From positions 62,001 to 126,000 of the forward strand of contig NZ_UNOZ01000029.1 of assembly GCF_900536025.1 (NCBI RefSeq): a DNA stretch of 64,000 nucleotides, written 5' to 3'. The position numbers and the translations under genes were made by a program. The stretch's first letter is position 1. Each line of letters begins with the position of its first letter. Positions 37,004-46,084 of this stretch are shown here, piece by piece. The notes beneath the pieces were generated by a model. It ran no database searches and had not been told where the DNA came from. It saw only the letters and a list, made by a program, of their open reading frames with translations. This stretch comes from Pseudomonas reidholzensis. Its GTDB lineage: Bacteria > Pseudomonadota > Gammaproteobacteria > Pseudomonadales > Pseudomonadaceae.

Positions 37004-37807
37004 TCAGCCCTGCTTGACCAGGTAGTTGATGAACAGTCGCAACAGCTCGGCGTTACTGGCGATGCCCAGGCGTTGGCAGATGTTGTGCCGGTGCACCTTC
37101 ACGGTGCCTTCGGAAATACCCAGCGTGCTGGCGATCGACTGGCTGCTGTGACCCTGCAGGATCAGCTTGGCGACATGGCGCTGGGTCTCGGTCAACTGGC
37201 CCTGAAGGATCTCGACGAAGGCATCCTCCAGCTCGCCTTCCACTGACTGCTGTTCGAGCAGCGCATCGGCGTGGCGCAAGCGCAGGTGCTGGCCGAACAC
37301 CGACTCGATGATCGGCGCGAGAGCCGCGAGCCGCTCAAGCTCGGCGGGCTGAAACGCGCCATGGTCCAGGCCGCGCATCACCGAGTGCACCAGCGCACTC
37401 CTCGAGCCCGTCGGTACGATGAAGCCGACTTCCTCGATCAGGCTGCCATGGTGCGACGACACACACGGATGAATATCCCGCGAAATGGAAAAGCCCGACG
37501 CGAAGAAACTGTCCGGCGCCAGTTCGCTCATGCGCCACAGCCCCGCCGGGTGGTTGTTGGTGCACGCCACATAGAACGGATCGAGCAGGTAACCGCCGCG
37601 CAGGTACGCCTTGAGCGTGCGCTCGGTCACCCGTTGGCGGTAGCCGTCATGGAGCAGCAGCGCCGGCTGGTTGAAGCGAAACAGGTAGGTGCAACTCATG
37701 TCGAAGTCGACCACCGAAGCCAGCGCGGCATCGATGGCCGCGCCGATCCCGTCGGTGCCGATGGCGTTGATGACCGTGGCCAGACGGCCGGCGTCTTCGC
37801 TGTTCAT
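37004..37807 (-). CDS. LuxR-type HTH transcriptional regulator
   Basis: 267 residues starting MNSEDAGRLATVINAIGTDG. The C-terminal GerE/LuxR helix-turn-helix is clear (LTETQRHVAKLILQGHSSQS, ISEGTVKVHRHNICQRLG). The N-terminal ~190 residues are not an autoinducer-binding domain of LuxR type and lack a receiver Asp, so the signal is unknown. It lies 84 bases downstream of the EutH-type gene on the same strand and probably regulates that operon. Confidence 0.87.
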   Translation of the reverse strand: MNSEDAGRLATVINAIGTDGIGAAIDAALASVVDFDMSCTYLFRFNQPALLLHDGYRQRVTERTLKAYLRGGYLLDPFYVACTNNHPAGLWRMSELAPDSFFASGFSISRDIHPCVSSHHGSLIEEVGFIVPTGSRSALVHSVMRGLDHGAFQPAELERLAALAPIIESVFGQHLRLRHADALLEQQSVEGELEDAFVEILQGQLTETQRHVAKLILQGHSSQSIASTLGISEGTVKVHRHNICQRLGIASNAELLRLFINYLVKQG

Positions 37808-37891
37808 GTCTGAAGGCGTGCCTTTGCGCAGTGAGATGAAGCGACCTGAGTGAATGCCGCCCGCAAGCGGCATTCAACGCTGTCACATCCC

Positions 37892-39124
37892 TCAGCGCAA
37901 CGGGGCGCTGACCTGCAGCAGTTCGGCGTCGAGGTCCTGGCGCCCCAATTCCTGCGCCTTGGGTACCGCCAGCCAGTAAGCCAGAAGCATGCCAAGCAGG
38001 CCGCCCGACAACTTGCCGATAATCAACGGCAGGATCAGGGTCGGCTGAAAGTTCGCCGAGTACGCCAGGTGATCACCAAAGGTGAACGCCGCGCAGACCG
38101 CAAAGGCAATCACCAGCACCTTGTCCTTGGGCGGCATATCAGCCACCAGGCGGAACATCGCCAGGATGTTCGCCGACGCCGCGAGGATCCCGGCGGCGCC
38201 GACCGGCGACAGGCCAAGGCCCGAGGCCACCTTCTCGATCGGCTTGGACAGGAAGCGCTTGATCAGCCAGACCATCGGGAACGCACCACACAGCATGATG
38301 CCCACGTAGCCAGCGATCTCCAGGGCGCGGAACTGGTCTTCCTTGTCGGCGATGATCGGCGCGAAGCCCCAGGTGCCGAACACCGAGGTGAACACGCCGG
38401 TGAAGTACTCGACGATCGAGGCCACCAGCACCAGGGTCACCGCCATGTACATCAGTTGCCCCAGTTTGAGGAACAGCTTGACCATCAGGTTGGGGAAGTA
38501 GCGCAACGCCGCGGCCAGGGCGATGCAGAACAGGATCAGCGGCGACAGGTTGCGCAGCAGCGTCGGCAGGGTGAAGTGCAGCGCCTGGGTCGCCGCGCCG
38601 GCCGTGGCGATGTCCGGCCGCACGCCAAGGCCCATCAGTTGCATGCCCATGGCGATCACCACGATGCTCACCGGGATACTCAGCAGGCCGGCCATGATGC
38701 CCAGCGCCATGTACTTGTGATCGGCCTTGTTGAGCATGGCCAGGCCAACGGGGATGACGAAGATGACGGTCGAACCGCACTGAAAGCCGGTAATAAGACC
38801 GAGAATCCAGCCCTCGGGGCTGGACGACAGCGCCTGGGCCAGCTGGTAGCCGCCCAGGTCCGAGGCGATGAAGATCGGCCCGGCGATCCCGGCGTCGGCG
38901 CCCATCGCCAGGAACAGCGGCCCGATCCACTGGCTGATGAAGCTGGAGATGAAGGGGATCGCAGCCATGATACCGGCCACGGGAATGAAGATCGGCCCGA
39001 TGCTGTGCAGGCCTGCGGTGAATTCCTTGGCCAGCTCCGATTCAGCGTCGATGATCGACGCCAGCGCGCCAACGACGGCGCAGGCCATGATGATGTAGAT
39101 GACGTACGTGCCTATGTTTTCCAT
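37892..39124 (-). CDS. eutH: EutH-type ethanolamine permease
   Basis: 410 residues, multi-spanning membrane protein starting MENIGTYVIYIIMACAVVGA. Family features: FIASDLGGYQLAQALS, the glycine-rich FQCGSTVIFVIPVG and FTFGDHLAYSANFQP. EutH is the ethanolamine transporter of eut operons, but no eutBC lyase or eutR regulator is nearby. Here the partners are an SDR dehydrogenase upstream and a LuxR regulator downstream, so the substrate could be another amino alcohol. Confidence 0.9.
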   Translation of the reverse strand: MENIGTYVIYIIMACAVVGALASIIDAESELAKEFTAGLHSIGPIFIPVAGIMAAIPFISSFISQWIGPLFLAMGADAGIAGPIFIASDLGGYQLAQALSSSPEGWILGLITGFQCGSTVIFVIPVGLAMLNKADHKYMALGIMAGLLSIPVSIVVIAMGMQLMGLGVRPDIATAGAATQALHFTLPTLLRNLSPLILFCIALAAALRYFPNLMVKLFLKLGQLMYMAVTLVLVASIVEYFTGVFTSVFGTWGFAPIIADKEDQFRALEIAGYVGIMLCGAFPMVWLIKRFLSKPIEKVASGLGLSPVGAAGILAASANILAMFRLVADMPPKDKVLVIAFAVCAAFTFGDHLAYSANFQPTLILPLIIGKLSGGLLGMLLAYWLAVPKAQELGRQDLDAELLQVSAPLR

Positions 39125-39227
39125 CCGCTGCCTCTATCTTGTTGGAGTTTGTCTTCTGGGCAGAATTATTCAAAAGCGTGCTGCTTTTATTGTTGTTCAG
39201 CGCCGGCACAGGCGTGCCGGGTGCGGC

Positions 39228-39992
39228 TTACATGGCGGTGTAGGCGTTGTCCACGAACAGGTGCGAGCCGTTGACGAAGCTCGCGTCGTCGCTGGCCAGG
39301 AACAACGCAGCCGAGGCCACTTCGGAGGGTTCGCAGAGCCGGCCCTGCATCGTCTTGATCGCTTCGTCGGAGGCATCCACGCCGTAGCCGCGCAGCAGGT
39401 CGAGCTCGCGCCGACCGTGGGCGGTACCGATGAAACCAGGGCAAATCGCATTGCTGCGGATGTTCTGGTCACGGAACTCCACGGCCAGCGCGCGGGCGAA
39501 CATGTGGCAGGCACCCTTGGTGGTGCAGTAGAGGACTTCCATCGGGGTGCCGACCACGGCGGAGATCGACGAAGTGCAGATCACGCTGCCGCCACCGGCC
39601 GCGAGCATCCCGGGCAGTACCGCCTTGGTGACCAGGAACATGCTCTTGACGTTGACCGACATCAGCCGGTCCCAGTCGGCCTCGGCGGTCTCCAGGAATG
39701 GCCCGGCGGCGATGATCCCGGCGTGGTTCATCAGTACCGTGATGGCGCCCAGGCGCGCCTGGGCCTGGCTGACCGCAGCGTGCACCTGCTCGGCCGACGA
39801 CACATCACACGGCAGGAACACCGCCTCCCCGCCCGCCGCGTTGATCTGCGCAGCAACCGCTTCACCCTGGCTGCTCGGCAGGTCGAGGATCGCCACCTTG
39901 GCACCCTCGGCGGCGAACAGCTCAGAGGCTGCCAACCCGCAACCCCCGGCGCCACCGGTGATCAGTGCAACCTTGCCTGTCAATCGACCCAT
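39228..39992 (-). CDS. Short-chain dehydrogenase/reductase (SDR)
   Basis: 254 residues, MGRLTGKVALITGGAGG. Cofactor motif TGGAGGCG (TGxxxGxG), NHAG, catalytic Ser in TSSISA and the YCTTK Tyr-Lys pair are all present; this is a classical SDR. The acidic residue after the second strand (ILDLPS) favours NAD over NADP. The GAGGAG ribosome site at 40001-40006 sets the ATG at 39992, not the GTG three codons upstream. First gene of the probable SDR-eutH-luxR operon; a substrate alcohol is likely but not identified. Confidence 0.9.
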   Translation of the reverse strand: MGRLTGKVALITGGAGGCGLAASELFAAEGAKVAILDLPSSQGEAVAAQINAAGGEAVFLPCDVSSAEQVHAAVSQAQARLGAITVLMNHAGIIAAGPFLETAEADWDRLMSVNVKSMFLVTKAVLPGMLAAGGGSVICTSSISAVVGTPMEVLYCTTKGACHMFARALAVEFRDQNIRSNAICPGFIGTAHGRRELDLLRGYGVDASDEAIKTMQGRLCEPSEVASAALFLASDDASFVNGSHLFVDNAYTAM

Positions 39993-40139
39993 GTTTGTCA
40001 CTCCTCGCGGTAATCAGCTGTTACGTTTTTTGCTGAAACTAGGGCGAGGGCTGCGGGGCGTCCATATATCCCAGGGTATACGGATAGACAAGCAATTGAT
40101 TTTATTGGAAATGTTTAAATTTCCAGGCAGCAGAAACAA

Positions 40140-40164
40140 CACCGGCCTCATTCAGAGGCCGGTG
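40140..40164 (-). terminator. Hairpin downstream of the DEAD-box helicase gene
   Basis: CACCGGCCTC / GAGGCCGGTG with a five-base loop, followed on the minus strand by TTGTTTC. It is the probable terminator for the helicase gene ending at 40189. The T-run is weak. Confidence 0.6.
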
Positions 40165-40188
40165 TCTTCAGCAGCTTAACAGCAAGGC

Positions 40189-41550
40189 TTACTCAGCCTT
40201 GGGTGCGCGCTTCTTCGGCGGCGCCAGGCCGTCCGAGCTGGTCAGCGGCGCGTTTGGACGCGGCTTGGCGGTCGGCTTGCGCTTGGCGCCGGCCTTCTTC
40301 TCGCCGGTCTTCTTGTCGACCTTCTTCTTCTTGACGCCCACTGCCTTGCCCGAAGCCTTGACCTTCTTCGGACCGTTGTAGGTGCCTTTGACTTCCTTGA
40401 TCACGCGGCGCTCGAACTGCTGCTTGAGGTAGCGTTCGATGCTCGACATCAGGTTCCAGTCGTTGTGGGTGATCAACGAGATGGCCAGGCCTTCACCGCC
40501 GGCACGGCCGGTACGGCCGATGCGGTGCACGTACTCGTCGCCGCTGCGCGGCATGTCGAAGTTGATCACCAGGTCCAGGCCGTCGATGTCCAGGCCACGG
40601 GCCGCGACGTCGGTGGCGACCAGCACCTTGGAGCCGCCCTGCTTGAAGCGCTCGATGGCCAGCTTGCGGTCTTTCTGGTCCTTCTCGCCGTGCAGGACGA
40701 ACGCTTTGACGTCCTTGGCCACCAGGTGACCGTAGACGCGGTCGGCCAGCGCACGGGTGTTGGTGAAGATGATCGCCTTCTGGAAGGTCTCGTTGTCCAG
40801 CAGCCAGTGGACGATCTTCTCTTTGTGCTGGTCGTGGTCGGCCATGATGATCTGCTGGCGGGTGCCTTCGGCCAGCTGCGAAACGCTGTTGAGCATCAGG
40901 TGCTCAGGGTCTTTCAGCACCTTGCCGATGATGTCGCGCAGGGCCGCACCGCCGGTGGTGGCGGAGAACAGCAGGGTCTGCTCGCGGTTCTCGCACTCCT
41001 TGCACAGGCGCTCCATGTCTTCGGCGAAGCCCATGTCGAGCATGCGGTCGGCTTCGTCGAGCACCAGTACCTGCACGTGGGACAGGTCCAGGTTGCCGGC
41101 ATTGAGCTGCTCGAGCAGGCGCCCCGGGGTGCCGATCAGCACGTCCGGTACCTTGCGCAGCATGGCCGCCTGCTCTTTGAAGTCTTCACCGCCGGTGACC
41201 AGGCCCGACTTGATGTAGGTGAACTGCGAGAACAGCTCGACCTGCTTGAGGGTCTGCTGGGCCAGTTCACGGGTCGGCAGCAGGATCAGCGCACGGATCT
41301 CCACGCGCGGGCCGCCGAGGTCGGTCAGGCGGTTGAGCATCGGCAGCACGAAGGCCGCGGTCTTGCCGCTGCCGGTCTGCGCGGTTACCCGCAGGTCTCG
41401 CCCCTGCAACGCCAGGGGAATGGCCGCCGCCTGTACCGGAGTCGGCTCGACGAATTTCAGCTCGGCCACGGCTTTTAGGAGGCGTTCATGCAGGGCGAAT
41501 TGGGAAAACACGGGGGTAACCTCGGGCAAGTGCGTAAATTCAAGTTGCAT
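40189..41550 (-). CDS. DEAD-box RNA helicase with lysine-rich tail
   Basis: 453 residues from MQLEFTHLPEVTPVFSQFAL. All motifs are visible: Q motif (EPTPVQAAAIPLAL), AQTGSGKT, PTRELAQQ, TPGRLL, VLDEADRML, SATTGG, and HRIGRTGRAGGEG. After ~390 the tail is highly basic (VKASGKAVGVKKKKVDKKTG, KRKPTAKPRPN), suited to binding rRNA or mRNA. It is SrmB/RhlE-like, probably in ribosome assembly or cold response. The open frame extends 282 bases further upstream, but that part is out of character. Divergent from the YbdG-type gene. Confidence 0.93.
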   Translation of the reverse strand: MQLEFTHLPEVTPVFSQFALHERLLKAVAELKFVEPTPVQAAAIPLALQGRDLRVTAQTGSGKTAAFVLPMLNRLTDLGGPRVEIRALILLPTRELAQQTLKQVELFSQFTYIKSGLVTGGEDFKEQAAMLRKVPDVLIGTPGRLLEQLNAGNLDLSHVQVLVLDEADRMLDMGFAEDMERLCKECENREQTLLFSATTGGAALRDIIGKVLKDPEHLMLNSVSQLAEGTRQQIIMADHDQHKEKIVHWLLDNETFQKAIIFTNTRALADRVYGHLVAKDVKAFVLHGEKDQKDRKLAIERFKQGGSKVLVATDVAARGLDIDGLDLVINFDMPRSGDEYVHRIGRTGRAGGEGLAISLITHNDWNLMSSIERYLKQQFERRVIKEVKGTYNGPKKVKASGKAVGVKKKKVDKKTGEKKAGAKRKPTAKPRPNAPLTSSDGLAPPKKRAPKAE

Positions 41551-41654
41551 AGGGTAACGTTTTCCGCCGCCAGAACCGAATTTCTTTTGGCAACTTTGCC
41601 TCGATCCGCGCTCTAATTGCCCCTCGTTCCGCAATACAGACCGCTGCAACGCCC

Positions 41655-42956
41655 ATGGACATCCAACGACTCTGGCTCGACACCCTTGACCTCTGGGGCA
41701 CCCTGGACCAACACCCGACCCTGCACGCCGCCCTCGGCCTGGCCGTGCTGCTGCTGATCTCGCTGGTGATGGGGCGCCTGGCGCGCTTCCTGGTGCTGCA
41801 CGCCAGCCGCCTGCTGGCCCGACAACCGGCACTCAAATGGCTCGACGACCTGCGCCACAACAAGGTCTTTCATCGCCTGGCGCAGACCACCCCCTCACTG
41901 ATCATCCAGTTCGGCCTGAAACTGGTGCCGGAGCTGGGCGCCACCGCCCAGCACTTCCTGGGCAACGTCGCGCTGGCCTTTACCCTGCTGTTCATGACCA
42001 TGGCGCTGTCGTGCCTGCTCGATGCGCTGCTGGACATCTACGCGCGCACCGAACACGCCCGCACCCGCTCGATCAAGGGCTACGTGCAGTTGGCCAAGAT
42101 GGTGCTGTGGGTACTGAGCGTCATCGTCATCATCGCCACCCTGATCGACCGCTCGCCGCTGTTGCTGCTGTCGGGTCTGGGTGCGATGTCGGCGGTGCTG
42201 CTGTTGGTGTACAAGGACACCCTGCTGTCGTTCGTCGCCAGCGTACAGCTGACCAGCAACGACATGCTGCATGTCGGTGACTGGATCGAGATGCCCCAGG
42301 TCGGCGCCGACGGCGACGTGGTGGATATCACCTTGCACACGGTGAAGGTGCAGAACTTCGACAAGACCATCGTCTCGATCCCGACCTGGCGCCTGATGAG
42401 CGAGTCGTTCCGCAATTACCGCGGCATGCAGCAATCGGGCGGCCGGCGCATCAAGCGCAGCCTGTTCATCGATGCCGCCGGGGTGCGCTTCCTCACCCGT
42501 GAGGAAGACCAGCGACTGAGCCAAGTACGCTTGCTCGGTGACTACCTGGCGGGCAAGCGCCAGGAGCTGCACAGCTGGAACGAAGCGCTGGGCCCGGTCG
42601 CCGAACTGTCGGCCAACCGTCGCCAACTGACCAATATCGGCACCTTCCGCGCCTACGCCCTGGCCTACCTGCGTAACCATGCCGAGGTGCACCAGGGCAT
42701 GACCTGCATGGTGCGGCAGATGCAGCCCACTGCCGAGGGCATCCCGCTGGAGATCTATTGCTTTACCACGACCACCGTGTGGGCCGAGTACGAGCGGATT
42801 CAGGGAGATATCTTCGATTACCTGCTGGCGGTGCTGCCGGAGTTTGGCTTGAGCCTGTATCAGCAGCCGAGTGGCAATGATATGCGCGTGGGGTTGACGG
42901 GCAGGCCGGTGGAACTGCCGGTTTCGCGGCGGCTGGAAGAGATGAGCGAGGCTTGA
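41655..42956 (+). CDS. YbdG-type mechanosensitive ion channel
   Basis: 433 residues. Several N-terminal helices, the MscS-type pore helix and beta domain (LLLSGLGAMSAVLLLVYKDTLLSFVASVQLTSNDMLHVGDWIEM, shown in part) and VKVQNFDKTIVSIPTWRL are the pattern of E. coli YbdG, a miniconductance channel of the MscS superfamily in the inner membrane. Length fits (YbdG is ~415). It stands alone, divergent from the helicase gene and followed by a truncated REP. Confidence 0.9.
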   Translation: MDIQRLWLDTLDLWGTLDQHPTLHAALGLAVLLLISLVMGRLARFLVLHASRLLARQPALKWLDDLRHNKVFHRLAQTTPSLIIQFGLKLVPELGATAQHFLGNVALAFTLLFMTMALSCLLDALLDIYARTEHARTRSIKGYVQLAKMVLWVLSVIVIIATLIDRSPLLLLSGLGAMSAVLLLVYKDTLLSFVASVQLTSNDMLHVGDWIEMPQVGADGDVVDITLHTVKVQNFDKTIVSIPTWRLMSESFRNYRGMQQSGGRRIKRSLFIDAAGVRFLTREEDQRLSQVRLLGDYLAGKRQELHSWNEALGPVAELSANRRQLTNIGTFRAYALAYLRNHAEVHQGMTCMVRQMQPTAEGIPLEIYCFTTTTVWAEYERIQGDIFDYLLAVLPEFGLSLYQQPSGNDMRVGLTGRPVELPVSRRLEEMSEA

Positions 42957-42980
42957 GATTGCCGGGGCTGCTTTGCAGCC

Positions 42981-43030
42981 CTTTCGCGACACAAGGCCGC
43001 TCCTACAAGGATCGCGCGCGCCTGTAGGAG
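42981..43030. repeat. REP with a truncated partner
   Basis: A full REP (CTTTCGCGACACAAGGCCGC onward, 42981-43009) faces only a ten-base piece of a second copy (CCTGTAGGAG, 43021-43030), beyond which the match stops. This looks like a decayed REPIN. It lies in the 81-base gap between the convergent YbdG and AEC genes. Confidence 0.75.
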
Positions 43031-43037
43031 CCCCAGA

Positions 43038-43973
43038 TCAGCCGGCATAGCCCAACAGGTACAACAACCCGGTCAAGGTCACCAGGGACGCCACGGTCGA
43101 CATCAGGATCGTCCGCGAAATCAGCCCCGCCTCGCGGTTGTAGTACTCCGCCAGCATGAACGGCCCGGTGCCGGTCGGCAGCGCCGCCAGCAATACTGCC
43201 GAGGCCGCCCACATGCTCGGCAGGCTGAACACCTTGAACGCCAGCACCCAGGTCAGGGCTGGCTGGCCAATCAGCTTCAGGCCCACCAGCGGCCACGGGC
43301 TGGCTTGCGAACCGGTGCGCTTCTCGGCCAGGAACGCCCCCAGCGAGATCAACGCGCAAGGCGTGGTGGCCAGCGCCAGCATGTCGAGAAAATGCATCAC
43401 CGGCTCGGCCAGCCCCAAGCCACTCATGGCCCACCCCGCCCCCGCCAGCGGCGAAATCACCAACGGGTTCTTCGCCAGCGCCTTGCTGACCAACAGGATG
43501 GCACGGCCGATCTGCCGCTCCTCCTGCAGGCCGATCTCGATCAGCGTCAGCGAAATCGCGAACACCAGGCAGACCACGATCAACGACGAGATCAGCGCCG
43601 GCTGCAACCCTGGCTGGCCGAACAACAGCAGGCACAGCGGGATGCCGATATAGCCGGTGTTGGCATAACCGGCGCTGAGCCCATCGATGCTTGCCGCGAC
43701 CAGGCCATGGCCGCTGCACAGTCGCCAGCCCAGCGTGACCACGAACATCGCCAACGCCCCCGCGCCAAACGCCACGATAAAGCCCGGGTGCCAGATCTCG
43801 CTCCAGGTAGCGGTGGCCGTGACCTTGAACAGCAACGCCGGCAGGCACAGCCAGACCACCATCTTGTTGATCTCGGCAGCGGCCTTGTCACCGAGCTTGT
43901 TGGTGCGGCGGCACAGGAAGCCGACCAGGATCAGGGCGAAGATGGGCGCAACGATGACCAAGATGGTGTGCAT
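43038..43973 (-). CDS. AEC family transporter
   Basis: 311 residues, ten hydrophobic helices, MHTILVIVAPIFALILVGFLCRR. The AEC (auxin efflux carrier) family pattern is present: GYANTGYIGIPL in the first repeat and the later PTGTGPFMLAEYY in the second. Bacterial members carry malonate, malate or amino acids. It begins one base after the stop of the EamA gene upstream, so the two are one operon. Confidence 0.9.
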   Translation of the reverse strand: MHTILVIVAPIFALILVGFLCRRTNKLGDKAAAEINKMVVWLCLPALLFKVTATATWSEIWHPGFIVAFGAGALAMFVVTLGWRLCSGHGLVAASIDGLSAGYANTGYIGIPLCLLLFGQPGLQPALISSLIVVCLVFAISLTLIEIGLQEERQIGRAILLVSKALAKNPLVISPLAGAGWAMSGLGLAEPVMHFLDMLALATTPCALISLGAFLAEKRTGSQASPWPLVGLKLIGQPALTWVLAFKVFSLPSMWAASAVLLAALPTGTGPFMLAEYYNREAGLISRTILMSTVASLVTLTGLLYLLGYAG

Positions 43974-43974
43974 A

Positions 43975-44850
43975 TCACGCCTTGCCGGTCAGCGGTGCTT
44001 GCGAGCGGCTCCCCAGTCGGCTCATCCACACCGACGCCAGGATCACCGTGCCGCCGATAAACAGCCGCCCCAACGGCTCGTCCTGGTTCCAGATGAGCAG
44101 GTTGAGCAACAGCCCCACCGGCACATGCAGGTTGTTCATCACCGCCAGCGTGCCGCCCGAGACAAGGCAAGCGCCCTTGTTCCACCAGTACAAGCCCAGC
44201 GCCGTCGGCACCAGCCCGAGGAACAACAGCACCAGCCATTGCACGTCGGTGCTCGGCAGGTGCTGGGCATTGCCGAACAGCAGAAACGCCGGCAGCACGA
44301 CGATCAGCGCGCCCAGGTAGAAATAGCCAAAACGCTTGTAGTGCGGCAGGTCGCTGGGGTGACGGGCCACCAGGTGGCGGTACAGCACCTGCCCGGCCGC
44401 ATAGGTGAAGTTGGCCAGTTGCAGCAGCAGGAAGCCGATGAAGAACTCACCGCTGATGGTGTCCATGCGGATCACCGCGGCGCCGGCCACGGCCACCAGC
44501 GCGGCCAGCAGCGCCCACGGGTTGAAACGCCGGTTGAGGGCATCTTCGATCAGGGTCACGTGCAGCGGCGTGAGGATGGTGAACAGCAGCACCTCCGGCA
44601 CGGTCAGCACGCGGAAGCTCAGGTACAGGCAGACGTAGGTGATGCCGTACTGCAGGGCGCCGATCAGCAGCATCGAGCGCATGAACCCCGGCTCGACCTG
44701 GCGCCAGCGGGTCAGCGGCAGGAACACCAGGGCGGCCAGCACCACTCGCGCGAGTACGGCGAAATAGCTGTCGACCTGGCCGGCCAGGTATTCACCGATC
44801 AGGTTGAAGGAAAACGCCTGGATCAGCGCGACGATTATCAGGTAGCCCAT
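43975..44850 (-). CDS. EamA-type carboxylate/amino acid/amine transporter
   Basis: 291 residues, two EamA repeats, MGYLIIVALIQAFSFNLIGEYLAG. The conserved QAFSFNLIGEYLAGQVDSYFAV opening matches the group annotated as carboxylate/amino acid/amine transporters. First gene of a two-gene operon with the AEC carrier (one-base gap). Substrate unknown. Confidence 0.88.
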   Translation of the reverse strand: MGYLIIVALIQAFSFNLIGEYLAGQVDSYFAVLARVVLAALVFLPLTRWRQVEPGFMRSMLLIGALQYGITYVCLYLSFRVLTVPEVLLFTILTPLHVTLIEDALNRRFNPWALLAALVAVAGAAVIRMDTISGEFFIGFLLLQLANFTYAAGQVLYRHLVARHPSDLPHYKRFGYFYLGALIVVLPAFLLFGNAQHLPSTDVQWLVLLFLGLVPTALGLYWWNKGACLVSGGTLAVMNNLHVPVGLLLNLLIWNQDEPLGRLFIGGTVILASVWMSRLGSRSQAPLTGKA

Positions 44851-44935
44851 GGTGCTCTCTCGTGAATCAAGGCGGCGACCTTAGCCGGTTGGCGACAGCG
44901 GGGCAACCGCAGGGGCAGGACAAGATTACAGGCAT

Positions 44936-44964
44936 AAAAAAGCCCGACCATCATGAGGCCGGGC
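44936..44964 (-). terminator. Rho-independent terminator of azoR
   Basis: On the minus strand GCCCGGCC...GGTCGGGC forms a stem with a six-base loop and is followed by six T residues (44936-44941). It lies about 50 bases after the azoR stop. Confidence 0.85.
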
Positions 44965-45012
44965 AGGTACACCCAAGGAGCAAAGGTGTCAGGGTTGGGA
45001 ATTCGTTGCGTT

Positions 45013-45612
45013 TCAGGCCACCGAGGCCAGCAGTGCCTTGGCCTGGTTCAGGCCCTTCTCGTGGAAGTCGCCGCTCATGTTCAGGCCTTCGGCATGAATG
45101 AAGGTCACCTCATGAATACCGATGAAGGCCATGACCTGGCGCAGGTACGGTTCCTGATGGTCGCTGGTGGCGCCAGCATGAATGCCGCCACGGGCCGTCA
45201 GCACGATCGCACGCTTGCCGGTCAGCAGGCCCTGGGGGCCGGTCGGGGTGTACTTGAAGGTGATGCCGGCACGCAGCACGTGGTCCAGCCAGGCCTTGAG
45301 CGTGCTCGGGATGGCAAAGTTGTACATCGGCGCGGCCATCACCAGCACGTCGGCGGCCAGCAGCTCGTCGGTCAACTGGTTGGAACGGGCCAGCGCCTCG
45401 CGCTCGACCTCGGAGCGCTGCTCTTCAGGCTTCATCCAGCCACCGAGCAGGTTGGCGTCCAGGTGCGGCACCGGCGACACGGCCAGGTCACGCACATCGA
45501 TCACGTCGGCCGGGTGCGCCGCTTGCCACTGCTGGATGAAGTCACGGGTCAGCTGACGGGACACGGAATCCTGCTGGCGGGCGCTGCTTTCGATGATCAA
45601 TACGCGGGACAT
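45013..45612 (-). CDS. azoR: FMN-dependent NADH-azoreductase
   Basis: 199 residues from MSRVLIIESSARQQDSVS. Flavodoxin-like fold with FMN contacts SSARQQDSVS (P-loop), APMYNFAIPSTLKAWLD and TARGGI. AzoR-type enzymes reduce azo bonds and quinones with NADH. A further in-frame ATG 12 bases upstream is less likely. Upstream, 45663-45712 holds a repeated CTATCGA sequence that could be a regulator site. The gene has its own terminator. Confidence 0.92.
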   Translation of the reverse strand: MSRVLIIESSARQQDSVSRQLTRDFIQQWQAAHPADVIDVRDLAVSPVPHLDANLLGGWMKPEEQRSEVEREALARSNQLTDELLAADVLVMAAPMYNFAIPSTLKAWLDHVLRAGITFKYTPTGPQGLLTGKRAIVLTARGGIHAGATSDHQEPYLRQVMAFIGIHEVTFIHAEGLNMSGDFHEKGLNQAKALLASVA

Positions 45613-45670
45613 GGGTGCCTCCATCGGCAGAAAGGGTTGCGATTCGATGGAGGTGAGATTAAAGGTTGAC

Positions 45671-45711
45671 CTATCGATAAAAAAGCGTAAAAAGTGGGTT
45701 CAATCTATCGA
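45671..45711. promoter_or_regulatory. Repeated CTATCGA sites upstream of azoR
   Basis: CTATCGA occurs at 45671-45677 and 45705-45711, each preceded by a GTT 6-8 bases before, a 34-base period (about three helical turns), in an A/T-rich gap of 109 bases between azoR and the hypothetical gene at 45722. This is a possible regulator binding pair; the protein is unknown. Confidence 0.35.
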
Positions 45712-45721
45712 CTAATCCGTT

Positions 45722-46036
45722 TTATTGCGCTTTGCAGCTCAGTGCGATGCGCAGTTTGATGATCTGCCGATTGAATTTCGCCGTGACGTCGACACTCTGC
45801 TTGGCCGGCACGATGACCCGCCTTACCCGCGGAGCCTCCGGGCCATTGCGGAACGTCACCTTGCACGCTGCGGCTACCTGGCCGTAGTTGTTCAGGGTGA
45901 TGTTGCCGATGTCGTAAGCCGTGTCGTAGGTGGTGTAGTCGAGCTTGACCCCGGTCAGCTCCTTGTCGACGTCGATCGGGTATGCCTGGGCTCCGAGGGG
46001 CAGGCACAGCAGTAAGGCCAGACAACATTTCTTCAT
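45722..46036 (-). CDS. Periplasmic hypothetical protein
   Basis: 104 residues with signal peptide MKKCCLALLLCLPLGAQA. The mature part (YPIDVDKELTGVKLDYTTYD...) is likely a small beta-sandwich with two cysteines (AACKVTF and LSCKAQ) that could pair. Proteins of this kind are common in Pseudomonas without known function. It is divergent from the LysR gene, with 48 bases between starts. Confidence 0.8.
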   Translation of the reverse strand: MKKCCLALLLCLPLGAQAYPIDVDKELTGVKLDYTTYDTAYDIGNITLNNYGQVAAACKVTFRNGPEAPRVRRVIVPAKQSVDVTAKFNRQIIKLRIALSCKAQ

Positions 46037-46084
46037 AGGGCGCTCTCCTTGAGTGAGCGCAGCTTAGGACAACAGGAGCCGAAG

